Shown here one piece after another: positions 49,111-58,453 of a stretch of DNA of 64,000 nucleotides. Under the pieces are notes generated by a model. The model saw nothing but the letters and a program-made list of their open reading frames with translations, had not been told where the DNA came from and searched no databases. A program made the translations under genes and the position numbers. Position 1 is the first letter of the stretch; each line of letters opens with the position of its first letter. The stretch comes from Agrobacterium cavarae. Its GTDB lineage: Bacteria > Pseudomonadota > Alphaproteobacteria > Rhizobiales > Rhizobiaceae. Location of the stretch: assembly GCF_004310285.1 (NCBI RefSeq), contig NZ_SISF01000024.1, forward strand, positions 100,750 to 164,749, read 5' to 3'.

Positions 49111-49620
49111 GTGATCGTCATTCGCAACGCAAATGAACAGGATGCGCCCCATCTTGCGGCCATCGGCCTGCAGGCATGGCGGGTCGCAAGCTCTGCGCTG
49201 GGGCTGACGGCTGTCCTGGAAACGAACGCGGCAGAAGCCTTTGCAGGCTTCACGCAATCCTTCTGGCATCGCATCCTCGTTGTCGAAAGACACGGCATGC
49301 CCGCAGGATGGGCGGCGCGCGAAAACTCCGACGATATGATCTCGGACTTCTGGATCGATCCGCGCCTTCATCGGCAAGGCCTGGGCGGCAAGCTCCTCAG
49401 TGCGGTCGAAGAGCAGGTGCTTGCGGCTGGTTTCTACTCGATCAGGCTTGAAAGCCACGCCAGCAACGAGCGGGCGCTCTCCTTCTTTCGCAAGCATGGC
49501 TACAATGTCAGTTGGCTGTCGATGAAATACGCGCGAAAGCTCGACCGCGAAGTCCAGACCATCGGCCTGCGCAAGGAGCTGAAAGAGTTCGACACGACGA
49601 CCTATGGACCATCTTTCTAA
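49111..49620 (+). CDS. GNAT family N-acetyltransferase
   Basis: The 169-residue protein, from the GTG at 49111, starts with the usual GNAT strand (MIVIRNANEQDAPHLAAIG) and carries the acetyl-CoA loop DPRLHRQGLGGKLL near residue 85. It is a divergent relative of the GNAT at 47447. An open frame reaches upstream to 48742, but the preceding residues are not protein-like. It lies next to the YjhX-like gene; in E. coli a GNAT (YjhQ) is the antitoxin for YjhX, but family identity of this protein with YjhQ was not shown. Confidence 0.83.
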   Translation: MIVIRNANEQDAPHLAAIGLQAWRVASSALGLTAVLETNAAEAFAGFTQSFWHRILVVERHGMPAGWAARENSDDMISDFWIDPRLHRQGLGGKLLSAVEEQVLAAGFYSIRLESHASNERALSFFRKHGYNVSWLSMKYARKLDREVQTIGLRKELKEFDTTTYGPSF

Positions 49621-49653
49621 AGCGTGTCGCGATCTTTGAGATTCGCTCATACG
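49617..49653 (+). repeat. dispersed intergenic repeat, copy 2
   Basis: Starting at the GNAT stop codon, this stretch repeats the order CTAAAG, TCGCGAT, CTTTGAG, ATTCG and TACGCT seen on the minus strand at 21961-22028. About three quarters of the bases agree over 35 positions. The two copies suggest a family of interspersed rhizobial repeats. Confidence 0.5.
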
Positions 49654-49761
49654 CTCTATGTCGTGGTGGCAAAACCGCACTTCTGCCCGGACCGCGCTTT
49701 AGCCCTTAAGCTCTCTATAGGGCTTGTTTCTGCCGGCTGCAGGCAACATGAGGGTCAGCAC

Positions 49762-50118
49762 CTACTTGACCTCACCGCATATATTCCGTCGAGAACGCTT
49801 CTTCTTTGTGTTCCATACATAAAGCCGAGCATTTGGTTCTCGCTTGTGAATGACGACTAGCACCTGCGCTCTAATATCGCTGCGAAAGCGTGAGGCATTA
49901 CGGGCTCCCCAGACACCGACAAAGCGTTCCCCTGTCTGGTCGTTCTTGAAAATCACCGATCCTCCAAAGGCCGACGAAAGACCATCCTCACCGAGGGCTC
50001 CGCCGGCACCATACACGGAGGCAACATACTCTTGCGGCGCCACGCTGACGACTGTGTCGCCTGAGGAGGCGAACCTGTCACTTCTAAACACATAAATGGG
50101 GCACGGTGTGGTTATCAT
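49762..50118 (-). CDS. hypothetical protein
   Basis: From the ATG at 50118 the frame codes for 118 residues with a protein-like composition (VVSVAPQEYVASVYGAGGAL, then SVIFKNDQTGERFVGVWGA), ending in a basic tail. It has no signal peptide or membrane segment, and I do not recognise a family. No good ribosome binding site is seen, so the start is uncertain. It may be a lineage-specific gene. Confidence 0.4.
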   Translation of the reverse strand: MITTPCPIYVFRSDRFASSGDTVVSVAPQEYVASVYGAGGALGEDGLSSAFGGSVIFKNDQTGERFVGVWGARNASRFRSDIRAQVLVVIHKREPNARLYVWNTKKKRSRRNICGEVK

Positions 50119-50195
50119 GGACCCAGCATATCGCGACGAGCAGCGGCTGCAAACTCGCCAACAATTTCCGCCTGGAGTTTCGCTGATGGCGATGG

Positions 50196-50480
50196 TTACA
50201 CTGTTCCGGCAAAGAACGCCCACACGACCACCGCCGCAATATGAAGAGCGATGATGGCGAAGAGCAGTCCGCAAAACGGCTGCTTGCGTGTCTTGTGGCG
50301 CAACATATGTTGTGCTGTCACCGCGCCGAGACTTCCCCCCATGAGCGCGAAGAGGAGCAATGTCCTTTCGCGAATGCGTCTGTCACCTTGTTTTGCGGCC
50401 CTCTTGTCCCACCAAAAGAGGAAGAAGGTTGTGATGTTGAGAACGGTATAGAGGCCAAGAGCCGCGGGAATGAATGTCAT
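50196..50480 (-). CDS. DUF1294 family membrane protein
   Basis: The 94-residue protein has three predicted membrane segments and the DUF1294 features FFLFWWDKRAAKQGDRRIRE near residue 20 and LLLFALMGGSLGAVTAQHML near 45. Function unknown. It lies between the hypothetical gene at 49762 and gatB. Confidence 0.85.
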   Translation of the reverse strand: MTFIPAALGLYTVLNITTFFLFWWDKRAAKQGDRRIRERTLLLFALMGGSLGAVTAQHMLRHKTRKQPFCGLLFAIIALHIAAVVVWAFFAGTV

Positions 50481-50631
50481 GATGGGCTCTATAATCCAAA
50501 TCCCGCTCGCTTGGCATTCCGGATCGCGAAAAAGGTAGGCCTTTGTCCGTAAGCGCCTTAGAAGTCTTGCACCTCCGGACCATTTGCTCTACCTCACCAC
50601 GGATAGAAATTCCGTATCTTATGAGCTTGAT

Positions 50632-52134
50632 ATGACCCTTGTAGACGTTCGCACACCCGACCCGAAGCGTTTTATCCCCGGCGCCACTGGCGACTGGGAA
50701 ATCGTCATCGGCATGGAGGTCCACGCGCAGGTTCTGTCCAATTCGAAGCTCTTCTCCGGCGCTTCCACGACCTTCGGCAATGCGCCGAATTCCAACGTGT
50801 CACTCGTCGATGCGGCCATGCCTGGCATGCTGCCGGTCATCAACGAAGAATGCGTGGCGCAGGCGGTTCGTACCGGACTTGGTCTCAAGGCCAAGATCAA
50901 CAACCGTTCCATTTTCGACCGCAAGAACTACTTCTATCCCGACCTGCCGCAGGGCTATCAGATCTCGCAGTTCAAGGATCCGATCGTGGGTGAAGGCACC
51001 ATCACGATTTCGCTCGGTCCGGACCGTCAGGGGAATTTCGAAGATATCGAGATCGGCATCGAGCGTCTGCATCTCGAGCAGGACGCCGGCAAGTCGATGC
51101 ATGACCAGCATCCGACCATGTCCTTCGTCGACCTGAACCGCTCCGGCGTTGCGTTGATGGAAATCGTTTCCAAGCCGGACATGCGCTCTTCCGATGAGGC
51201 GAAGGCCTATCTGACAAAGCTGCGCTCCATCGTCCGCTATCTCGGCACCTGCGACGGCAACATGGACGAAGGCTCCATGCGCGCCGACGTCAACGTCTCT
51301 GTTCGTCGCCCGGGCGAGGGTTTCGGCACGCGTTGCGAGATCAAGAACGTCAACTCCATCCGCTTCGTCGGCCAGGCCATCGAATATGAAGCGCGCCGCC
51401 AGATCGCCATTCTCGAAGACGGCGGCGTCATCGACCAGGAGACCCGTCTCTTTGATCCGGGCAAGGGCGAGACGCGCTCCATGCGCTCCAAGGAAGATGC
51501 GCATGATTATCGTTATTTCCCCGATCCCGACCTGCTGCCGCTGGAATTCGACGATGCCTTCGTGGAAAGCCTGAAGGTCGGTCTGCCGGAACTGCCCGAC
51601 GACAAGAAGGCCCGTTTCGTTTCGGAACTCGGCCTGTCTGTGTACGATGCCTCTATCCTCGTATCGGAAAAGGCGATCGCCGATTATTACGAGGCCGTGG
51701 CTGCCGGACGTGATCCGAAGGCGGCTGCCAACTGGGTTATCAACGATCTGCTCGGCGCACTGAACAAGTCCAGCAAGTCCATCGAGGAAACGCCTGTTTC
51801 GCCCGACCAGCTTGGCGGCATCATTGATCTCATCAAGGCTGGCACGATCTCCGGCAAGATCGCCAAGGATCTGTTCGAGATCGTCTGGAACGAGGGCGGC
51901 AACCCGGCAGAGATCGTCGAAAGCCGCGGCATGAAGCAGGTGACGGACACCGGCGCCATCGAAAAGGCTGTGGACGAAATCATTTCTGCGAACCCGGATC
52001 AGGTGGAAAAGGTCAAGGCAAAGCCCACACTTGCCGGCTGGTTCGTCGGCCAGGTGATGAAGGCGACAGGCGGCAAAGCCAACCCGCAGGCCGTGCAGGA
52101 GTTGGTGAAAGCCAAGCTCGGTATCGAGGAATAA
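50632..52134 (+). CDS. gatB: Asp-tRNA(Asn)/Glu-tRNA(Gln) amidotransferase subunit B
   Basis: GatB (500 residues) is the kinase and tRNA-binding subunit of the amidotransferase. The cradle domain includes [20 protein letters not shown] near residue 25 and [14 protein letters not shown] near 102; the helical and YqeY-like C-terminal domain follows ([17 protein letters not shown] near 400). ATG at 50632 is the family start. It lies about 3.2 kb from gatA, with accessory genes in between, and is followed by a terminator at 52228. Confidence 0.95.
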   Translation: MTLVDVRTPDPKRFIPGATGDWEIVIGMEVHAQVLSNSKLFSGASTTFGNAPNSNVSLVDAAMPGMLPVINEECVAQAVRTGLGLKAKINNRSIFDRKNYFYPDLPQGYQISQFKDPIVGEGTITISLGPDRQGNFEDIEIGIERLHLEQDAGKSMHDQHPTMSFVDLNRSGVALMEIVSKPDMRSSDEAKAYLTKLRSIVRYLGTCDGNMDEGSMRADVNVSVRRPGEGFGTRCEIKNVNSIRFVGQAIEYEARRQIAILEDGGVIDQETRLFDPGKGETRSMRSKEDAHDYRYFPDPDLLPLEFDDAFVESLKVGLPELPDDKKARFVSELGLSVYDASILVSEKAIADYYEAVAAGRDPKAAANWVINDLLGALNKSSKSIEETPVSPDQLGGIIDLIKAGTISGKIAKDLFEIVWNEGGNPAEIVESRGMKQVTDTGAIEKAVDEIISANPDQVEKVKAKPTLAGWFVGQVMKATGGKANPQAVQELVKAKLGIEE

Positions 52135-52227
52135 GTCGCTTTCGGGCTTTTTGCATAAGAGGCCCGCGACCCTTTGCCCCGTCACCCTCCTGTGAATCCT
52201 AGGTGACGACAAGAAGCTACAAGCAAT

Positions 52228-52256
52228 GCCGGGATCACTCCCGGCGTTTCTGTTTT
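52228..52256 (+). terminator. intrinsic terminator after gatB
   Basis: The stem GCCGGGA (52228-52234), loop TCAC, TCCCGGC (52239-52245) is followed by GTTTCTGTTTT. It would end gatB transcription about 15 bases before the next start codon, so the GNAT genes depend on read-through or on a promoter that overlaps this hairpin. Confidence 0.75.
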
Positions 52257-52269
52257 GATAGGAGTAATG

Positions 52270-52770
52270 ATGGTGTTCTTCATTCGCACCGCAAGCGAGC
52301 GCGATATCGAGCCTGTCCGGTCTTTGCTGACGAAGACCTGGCACGCGACCTATGATCCAATCTATGGCGCAGACAAGGTCAACGAGATGATCGCTCTGTG
52401 GCATACGCCAAAGGCCTTGAAGGAGCGCGTTGAGAAAAAGGGTGGCGAGTTTCTGGTTGCCGATGATGGCAAGCGTATCGGTGGCATGGCCTATGCTCTC
52501 ATGTCGACCAGCATGGCGAAAACAGCACTTCTCTATCAGCTCTATGTCGATCCTCAGTTCCAGCGTCAGGGGGTGGGGCGTGATCTCTTTGCCGAACTGG
52601 AAACCTGCTTTCCCGACGCGGAAATCATGCGGCTTGAAGTCGAGCCTAAAAATACTGTCGCAATTGCCTTCTATGAAGGCGTCGGCTTCTCCGAAGTCGA
52701 TCGAATCGAGCGCATGGCAGGCGTCGAGGGGATGCCTGGAATCGTGATGGAAAAGAGCTTGAGGCGGTAA
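52270..52770 (+). CDS. GNAT family N-acetyltransferase
   Basis: The 166-residue protein starts at the second of two adjacent ATG codons (AGGAG is about five bases before it). It opens with MVFFIRTASERDIEPVRSLL and has the acetyl-CoA loop YVDPQFQRQGVGRDLF near residue 98 and the closing AIAFYEGVGF. It overlaps no gene but is followed by another GNAT gene after four bases, so the two form a pair. Substrate unknown. Confidence 0.85.
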   Translation: MVFFIRTASERDIEPVRSLLTKTWHATYDPIYGADKVNEMIALWHTPKALKERVEKKGGEFLVADDGKRIGGMAYALMSTSMAKTALLYQLYVDPQFQRQGVGRDLFAELETCFPDAEIMRLEVEPKNTVAIAFYEGVGFSEVDRIERMAGVEGMPGIVMEKSLRR

Positions 52771-52774
52771 GAGA

Positions 52775-53236
52775 ATGGATGGTCTGATCATTCGCGAAGC
52801 ACGCGAAGCGGATATCGCGGCAATCGCTGCAATGTTCGCTGCCGATGATGTGGGCGGGCATGGCGACACCACCGATGAAGCAGCGATGCCAGATTATCTT
52901 GCGGCCTTCAGGGCGATCGCCATGTCGACCCTCGAAACGCTTTACGTCGCTGAGTTCGACGGCCAAGTGATCGGCACCTTCCAGACGGTGATTCTCACCA
53001 AGCTCGCCGGCCGTGGCGCGGTCTGGATGGTGGTGGAAGGGGTGCAGACCAGAGAGGATATGCGCGGTCGCGGTATCGGCGCAACGATGATCCGATACTG
53101 CATCTCTGAAGCTGAGAAGCGTGGTCTCTCGGGTGTGCAACTGACCTCCAATATGGCGCGGATCGATGCCCATCGCTTTTATGAGAAGCTAGGCTTCGAG
53201 AAGCGTCATTTTGGCTTCCGGCTGAAGCTGAAATAA
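52775..53236 (+). CDS. GNAT family N-acetyltransferase
   Basis: The 153-residue protein starts MDGLIIREAREADIAAI and contains the acetyl-CoA loop TREDMRGRGIGATMI near residue 92, then IDAHRFYEKLGF. It is not closely similar to its neighbour at 52270. The four-base spacing and shared strand suggest one transcript. Substrate unknown. Confidence 0.87.
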   Translation: MDGLIIREAREADIAAIAAMFAADDVGGHGDTTDEAAMPDYLAAFRAIAMSTLETLYVAEFDGQVIGTFQTVILTKLAGRGAVWMVVEGVQTREDMRGRGIGATMIRYCISEAEKRGLSGVQLTSNMARIDAHRFYEKLGFEKRHFGFRLKLK

Positions 53237-53341
53237 TCGTCGCTCCGTTGGAAAAGCTGGACAATCGTTGGTGACAACGTCATAAGCTTCTGGCTGTGCG
53301 AATGCGAAAGCGACGCATGTGAAAAGCCCGAGGAACGGATA

Positions 53342-53740
53342 ATGAAGACTCTTCTGCTGCAAATCTTCACATGGTGGAACGGCCAGACAATCGGAACGCG
53401 CTTCCATACCTGGCGCTTCGGCAAGAAGGTGGGGCAGGACGAGTTCGGCAACACCTACTACGAAGGTGGCACGACCTCCTGGGGCATGCCGCGCCGTTGG
53501 GTGATCTACAAGGGCTATGCGGAAGCGTCGGCAATTCCGCCCGGCTGGCACGGCTGGATGCATTACCGCACCGACACGCCGCCTAGCAAGGAAAGCTATG
53601 TCGCACGCGACTGGCAGAAGCCGCACCAGCCAAACCTGACCGGTTCCGCCCAGGCCTACCGTCCTCAGGGTTCGATCGCTGTTCCCGGCGAGCGCCCGCG
53701 CGTGACCGGTGACTACGACGCCTGGACGCCCGGCGGCTGA
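53342..53740 (+). CDS. NADH:ubiquinone oxidoreductase subunit NDUFA12 homologue
   Basis: The 132-residue protein is the bacterial homologue of the mitochondrial complex I accessory subunit NDUFA12 (B17.2), found in alphaproteobacteria. The conserved N-terminal half is visible: TWWNGQTIGTRFHTWRFG, then VGQDEFGNTYYE and PRRWVIYKGYAEASAIPPGWHGWMH (residues 51-75, named by its key aromatic residues). It should attach to the peripheral arm next to the subunits of the nuo operon at the start of this window. It is followed by a DUF2155 gene. Confidence 0.92.
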   Translation: MKTLLLQIFTWWNGQTIGTRFHTWRFGKKVGQDEFGNTYYEGGTTSWGMPRRWVIYKGYAEASAIPPGWHGWMHYRTDTPPSKESYVARDWQKPHQPNLTGSAQAYRPQGSIAVPGERPRVTGDYDAWTPGG

Positions 53741-53883
53741 TCAATTTCACCCGAGGCTCCGTGTGCATCGGGGCGAAAAAGGGCGGGCATTTCATCATGG
53801 CCGCCACCCGCTTTTGCCACATTCGATCTTTAGGCGTGATGGGCGCTTCGATAAGCGGGGCAGTTTTCTGGAGATGGTTTGAT

Positions 53884-54321
53884 ATGAGAACATTCACGCG
53901 GGATGTATCTTTGCGTGCACTGGCGGTTTCGCTTCTGGCGCTTCTTCCGGCAGTGGGTCTCGTGTCTCCAGCTTCCGCCGCCCGCCTTGAAAACAAGGTC
54001 GCCGTCTTCTCCGGGATCGACAAGATCACCGGCCGCATTACCTCTTTCGACGTTTACATCAACGAGACGGTGCAGTTCGGTGCGCTGCAGGTCACGCCAA
54101 AGGTCTGCTATTCGCGCGACGACACAGAAGCGCAGAAGATCGATTCCTTCGTCGAAGTGGATGAAATCACCCTCGACCGCAAGATCCGCCGTATCTTCAC
54201 CGGCTGGATGTTTGCCGATAGCCCTGGTCTCAACGCCGTCGAGCACCCGATCTACGACGTCTGGCTCACCGGCTGCAAGCAGGACTCCGACGTTCCGCCG
54301 CCATCCACAGCAAGTAAGTAA
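53884..54321 (+). CDS. DUF2155 exported protein
   Basis: The 145-residue protein has a signal peptide (MRTFTRDVSLRALAVSLLALLPAVG, cleavage near PASAARL) and the DUF2155 core with AVFSGIDKITGRITSFDVYI and FTGWMFADSPGLNAVEHPIYDVWL (residues 101-124, named by key residues). Two Cys (VCYSRDD and TGCKQD) may form a disulphide. Function unknown. The frame is open to 53761, but the true start with signal peptide is 53884. It is usually found next to NDUFA12 and aat in rhizobia. Confidence 0.87.
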   Translation: MRTFTRDVSLRALAVSLLALLPAVGLVSPASAARLENKVAVFSGIDKITGRITSFDVYINETVQFGALQVTPKVCYSRDDTEAQKIDSFVEVDEITLDRKIRRIFTGWMFADSPGLNAVEHPIYDVWLTGCKQDSDVPPPSTASK

Positions 54322-54464
54322 AAGACCCTGATTCGGCGCAGACGAGCCTTTCCATGCGTTGCCGACGTTGGGCTTGATGCATGTGTGGTCTGACCCGGAC
54401 TGCTGCTTTGCGGCGAATTGAATCGCAATGATCCCGCACACTAGCGAATCTTTCTATCGCGAAA

Positions 54465-55076
54465 TCAGAATTCCAAATCCGCCTGGTTCACAGCCAGGTC
54501 CAGCATCTTTGTATACTCATCCTTGGGAACGTCGATCGCGCCAAAGGTCTTCAGGTGTTCGGTGGTGAACTGGGTATCCAGCAGCACAAAGCCCTTCTCG
54601 CGCAGTCGCTCCACCAGATGAACGAGGCAGATTTTCGAGGCATTGGTGCGGCGGGAGAACATGCTCTCGCCGAAGAAGGCAGCACCCAGCGACACGCCGT
54701 AGAGACCGCCGACCAGTTCATCACCCTCCCAAGCCTCCACGCTATGCGCGTGGCCGATCTCATGTAACTCGGTATAGAGCTTGCGGATCGTCTCGTTGAT
54801 CCAGGTGTTAGGGCGGTCCGGCGCTTCTGCGGCACATCCGGCCATGACGGCAGTGAAGGCCGTGTCGAAGCGAATATCGAAAGGCTTCTTTCGAATGGCT
54901 TTTGCGAGACTTTTTGAGACGTGAAAATCGTTGAGCGGGATGATGCCCCGCAGGTCCGGCTCGACCCAGAATAGCTCGGGGTCATCAGCCGCCTCGGCCA
55001 TCGGGAAGAGGCCGATGGAATAGGCGCGCAGCAGCATATCGACAGTAATATCGCTATCTCTGCTGCGCCGCCCCAT
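54465..55076 (-). CDS. aat: leucyl/phenylalanyl-tRNA--protein transferase
   Basis: Aat (203 residues) adds Leu or Phe to the N-termini of proteins that bear Lys or Arg, making them substrates for ClpS/ClpAP in the N-end rule. The motifs [14 protein letters not shown] near residue 14, [12 protein letters not shown] near 37 and [21 protein letters not shown] near 115 are present. It begins three bases after the accC stop, so it is in one operon with accC, accB and aroQ. Confidence 0.94.
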   Translation of the reverse strand: MGRRSRDSDITVDMLLRAYSIGLFPMAEAADDPELFWVEPDLRGIIPLNDFHVSKSLAKAIRKKPFDIRFDTAFTAVMAGCAAEAPDRPNTWINETIRKLYTELHEIGHAHSVEAWEGDELVGGLYGVSLGAAFFGESMFSRRTNASKICLVHLVERLREKGFVLLDTQFTTEHLKTFGAIDVPKDEYTKMLDLAVNQADLEF

Positions 55077-55079
55077 TCC

Positions 55080-56423
55080 CTAGTGCGCGTCGCCGGCCAG
55101 ATATTTTTCCAGCCAGTGAATATCGTAATTGCCGTTCAGAATGTCTTCGTTCTGAAGCAGATCCTGGAACAGCGGAAGCGTGGTCTTGATGCCATCGACG
55201 ACGAACTCGTCGAGTGCGCGGCGCAGGCGGCGAATGCACTCGTCACGGTCGCGACCGTGAACGATGAGCTTGCCGATCATGCTGTCGTAGTAAGGCGGGA
55301 TCTTGTAGCCCTGATAGGCACCCGAATCCACACGAACGCCGAGACCGCCGGGCGTGTGGAAATAGGTCAGCGTCCCGGGAGAGGGGACGAATGTCCGCGG
55401 GTCTTCGGCATTGATACGGCATTCGATGGCGTGGCCGTGGAATTCGATATCAGCCTGCGTAACGGAAAGGCCCTGTCCGGAAGCAACGCGAATCTGCTCC
55501 TGCACGAGGTCCATGCCCGTGATCGCTTCCGTGACCGGATGCTCCACCTGCAGACGGGTGTTCATTTCGATGAAATAGAACTCGCCGTTTTCGTAGAGGA
55601 ACTCGATGGTGCCTGCACCGCGATATTTGAGCTTGCGCATAGCGCTGGCACAAATCTCGCCGATCTCCATGCGCTGTTCGACGGTGAGAGCAGGGGAGTT
55701 GGCCTCTTCCAGTACCTTCTGGTGACGACGCTGCAGCGAGCAGTCGCGTTCGCCAAGGTGGATTGCCTTTCCTTCGCCATCGCCGAACACCTGCACCTCG
55801 ATATGGCGCGGCTTGCCGAGATACTTTTCCATGTAAACAGCGTCGTTGCCGAAAGCAGCAAGCGCTTCGGAACGCGCGGTCGAGACGGCCTCATCGAGAT
55901 CGGCTTCGGTCTTGGCGACCTTCATGCCGCGACCACCGCCACCTGCTGTGGCCTTGATCAGAACGGGGAAGCCGATCGAACGCGCGATTTCCATCGCGTT
56001 TTCAGGCTTTACCTCGCCATCGGAGCCGGGAACGACCGGGATGCCGAGTTCCTGAGCGGTCTGCTTGGCGGTGATCTTGTCGCCCATGATGCGGATGTGC
56101 TCGGCGGTCGGCCCAATGAAGGTGATGCCGTGCGCGTCGAGAATATCCGCAAACTTGGCGTTTTCAGAGAGGAAGCCGTAGCCGGGATGAACCGCGTCCG
56201 CGCCGGTGATTTCGCAGGCCGCAACGATCTGATGGATGTTGAGGTAGCTGTCACGCGATGGCGGCGGGCCGATGCACACGCTCTCGTCGGCGAGGCGCAC
56301 ATGCATGGCATCCGCGTCAGCCGTAGAATGAACGGCAACCGTCGGGATACCGAGTTCCTTGGCGGCACGAAGCACGCGAAGGGCGATTTCGCCGCGGTTG
56401 GCAATGAGGATCTTGGAAACCAT
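55080..56423 (-). CDS. accC: acetyl-CoA carboxylase biotin carboxylase subunit
   Basis: AccC (447 residues) carboxylates biotin on AccB with ATP and bicarbonate, starting fatty acid synthesis. Typical motifs are [20 protein letters not shown] at the start, [13 protein letters not shown] (the ATP-grasp glycine loop) near 160, and [16 protein letters not shown] near 290. It lies 11 bases from accB and three from aat. Confidence 0.97.
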   Translation of the reverse strand: MVSKILIANRGEIALRVLRAAKELGIPTVAVHSTADADAMHVRLADESVCIGPPPSRDSYLNIHQIVAACEITGADAVHPGYGFLSENAKFADILDAHGITFIGPTAEHIRIMGDKITAKQTAQELGIPVVPGSDGEVKPENAMEIARSIGFPVLIKATAGGGGRGMKVAKTEADLDEAVSTARSEALAAFGNDAVYMEKYLGKPRHIEVQVFGDGEGKAIHLGERDCSLQRRHQKVLEEANSPALTVEQRMEIGEICASAMRKLKYRGAGTIEFLYENGEFYFIEMNTRLQVEHPVTEAITGMDLVQEQIRVASGQGLSVTQADIEFHGHAIECRINAEDPRTFVPSPGTLTYFHTPGGLGVRVDSGAYQGYKIPPYYDSMIGKLIVHGRDRDECIRRLRRALDEFVVDGIKTTLPLFQDLLQNEDILNGNYDIHWLEKYLAGDAH

Positions 56424-56434
56424 GTGAGCTGCCC

Positions 56435-56917
56435 TTATTCGATGACCACGAGGGCTTCACCATACTCCACGGGCTGCGCGTCATTGACAATGATTTCCGT
56501 TACCTTGCCGGATTTCGGAGCCGGAATCTGGTTCATAGTCTTCATGGCTTCAACGATGAGAATGGTCTGGCCTTCCTTGACGGTGGCGCCGACTTCAACA
56601 AAGGCGCGTGCGCCTGGTGCCGGCGACAGGTAAACAGTGCCGACCATCGGGGAGGTGACGGTGTTTGCAGGGTTGCGTGCCGGAGCAGCCGGTGCAGCGG
56701 CGGCGGCAGGTGCTGCTGCGGGGGCCGCAGGCGCTGCGGCGGGTGCAGGGGCATACTGGGGAGCCGCGGCATAGACGGTTGCAGGCGGTGCGGAGCGCGA
56801 CACGCGGATGCGCAGATCGTCCTGCTCGACTTCGATCTCGGAAAGATCGGTGTCGTTGAGGATGTTCGCGAGGTCGCGGATCAGTTCCTTGTCGATACCG
56901 TTTTTCTTTTCAGACAT
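56435..56917 (-). CDS. accB: acetyl-CoA carboxylase biotin carboxyl carrier protein
   Basis: AccB (160 residues) carries the biotin. It has an N-terminal domain, a long Ala/Pro-rich linker (about residues 42-82) and a C-terminal biotinyl domain with the biotin acceptor Lys in [12 protein letters not shown] near residue 126 (a variant of the usual EAMKLMN). BirA at 10350 should be its ligase. It is cotranscribed with accC and probably with aroQ upstream. Confidence 0.96.
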   Translation of the reverse strand: MSEKKNGIDKELIRDLANILNDTDLSEIEVEQDDLRIRVSRSAPPATVYAAAPQYAPAPAAAPAAPAAAPAAAAAPAAPARNPANTVTSPMVGTVYLSPAPGARAFVEVGATVKEGQTILIVEAMKTMNQIPAPKSGKVTEIIVNDAQPVEYGEALVVIE

Positions 56918-56944
56918 GACAAACCCTATTCTGATTGTTTCTTT

Positions 56945-57382
56945 TTATGCCGTGATGTTCTTCAAGGCGTTGAGCGCCATGATGTAGCCGTAAGGCCCGA
57001 AGCCGCAGACCATGCCTTTTGCAGCGGGCGCTATCATCGATTTGTGGCGGAATTCTTCGCGGGCGTGGATGTTGGAGATGTGAACTTCCACGACGGGAAC
57101 GGAAATGGCGCGGATGGCATCATGCAGAGCAATCGATGTATGGCCATAGGCGCCGGGATTGATGACGATACCGGCGGCGCGTTCGCCCGCCTCATGCAAC
57201 AGATCCACAAGAACGCCTTCATGATTGGACTGATGGCACTCGACAGAAAAGCCAAGCCCTTCACCAGCCGCCACGCAGTCGTTCTCAATATCCTTCAGCG
57301 TCTTGCCGCCGTAAATGCCCGGCTCCCGTTTTCCCAGCATATTGAGATTCGGGCCGTTCAGGACGAAGATCGTGTTGCTCAT
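56945..57382 (-). CDS. aroQ: type II 3-dehydroquinate dehydratase
   Basis: AroQ (145 residues) makes 3-dehydroshikimate in the shikimate pathway. Family residues are visible: NGPNLNMLGKREPGIYG with the catalytic Tyr near residue 24, the ECHQSNHEG stretch near 50, INPGAYGHTSIALHDAI near 75, and EVHISNIHAREEFRHKS near 100 with the catalytic His. ATG at 57382 starts the usual MSNTIFVLNGPNLN. It is the first gene of the aroQ-accB-accC-aat run. Confidence 0.95.
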   Translation of the reverse strand: MSNTIFVLNGPNLNMLGKREPGIYGGKTLKDIENDCVAAGEGLGFSVECHQSNHEGVLVDLLHEAGERAAGIVINPGAYGHTSIALHDAIRAISVPVVEVHISNIHAREEFRHKSMIAPAAKGMVCGFGPYGYIMALNALKNITA

Positions 57383-57528
57383 TCGCGGTTCCGTCAAAAA
57401 TCAGCGCCACCTATAGACTGCGCGACCGTCAAGGAAAAGCCCCCGGAGCCTCGAAAGAGGGCCGGAGGCAGCGTAAGTCGAAGTTATTCAGTGGCTTTTG
57501 GGCTTTCAACGCGGCCGAAGCGCGTGTC

Positions 57529-58296
57529 TTATGAGCAGCTTGCCTTGCCGCAATTGCGCATATTGGCGATCTTTTCCTTCAATGGCTCGGCGCCGACCGC
57601 ACCAAAGACCGCCTCGTTGCCGATCACGTAGGAAGGCGTACCGGAGATCCCGAGATTGCTGGCAAGCGTATAGGCTTCCTGAACCTGCGCATCATTCGGG
57701 TTGTCCGCCATCGATTTGCGGATGTCGGCTTCCTTAAGCCCGAGCGATGTCGCCACCTCCATTGCCTTGGCTTCATTGGCGCGGCCACGGCTGCCGAGCA
57801 GCGTGCGCTGAAACTCAGGATATTTCTTCGGCGCAAGCAGCTTCACCGCGTTGGAAACCTTGTGCGCCTCGACCGATTCCGGTCCGAGGATCGGGAACTC
57901 CTTCAGCACCACCCGGACGTTCTTGTCCTCTTTGAGGATCTTGTCCATGTCGGCCATGGCGCGCTTGCAGTAACCGCAATTGTAATCGAAGAACTCGACC
58001 AGCGTCACATCGCCGTCAGGATTGCCGATTGCGAGATCGTATTTGGAGCCGAAGATCGCTTTGGTGTTGTCGGCAACGGCTTCGGCCGCTTTGGTGTTGC
58101 GGGCCGCATATTGCTTCTTTTCCAGAGCATCCTGGACTTCAAGCATGATTTCAGGATTTTCGACCAGATATTCCTTGATGAAAGCGCCGATCTCCTTCTT
58201 CTGGTCGGCATCCAGCGCATGAGCAGGGAGGCTTGCGCCAAGGGTGGCAAGGGCCGTGACACAGGCAAGCGTTGCTGATCGGATGGAAAGTGCCAT
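57529..58296 (-). CDS. DsbA family thiol:disulphide oxidoreductase (Com1/ScsC-like)
   Basis: The 255-residue protein has a signal peptide (cleavage near PAHALDADQ), an N-terminal helix with EIGAFIKEYLVENPEIMLEV that recalls the oligomerisation stalk of ScsC/Com1 proteins, the active site FDYNCGYCKRAMADM near residue 107, and the cis-Pro loop GISGTPSYVIG near 222. It should act in the periplasm as oxidase or isomerase. The frame runs upstream to 58563 but the signal peptide fixes the start at 58296. Confidence 0.9.
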   Translation of the reverse strand: MALSIRSATLACVTALATLGASLPAHALDADQKKEIGAFIKEYLVENPEIMLEVQDALEKKQYAARNTKAAEAVADNTKAIFGSKYDLAIGNPDGDVTLVEFFDYNCGYCKRAMADMDKILKEDKNVRVVLKEFPILGPESVEAHKVSNAVKLLAPKKYPEFQRTLLGSRGRANEAKAMEVATSLGLKEADIRKSMADNPNDAQVQEAYTLASNLGISGTPSYVIGNEAVFGAVGAEPLKEKIANMRNCGKASCS

Positions 58297-58453
58297 TGCG
58301 GTCCTCACTGGGTTCGGTCGTGGTTCATGGTGCAGCCAATTACCGTAATTTGAAGGAATTGCCATATCGCAAATAAATTGCGTTCGTTGCTCTCTCGTCA
58401 TTGTGAAGAGCGCAACAATGCGGCAAATCTCCGTCACAGCATATAGAAAGACC

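Noticed and set aside
50800..52872. 690-residue open frame on the minus strand opposite gatB
   Set aside because: Antisense to gatB and two further genes; no motif or ribosome binding site.
55083..56633. 516-residue open frame on the plus strand opposite accC
   Set aside because: Shadow of the highly conserved accC.
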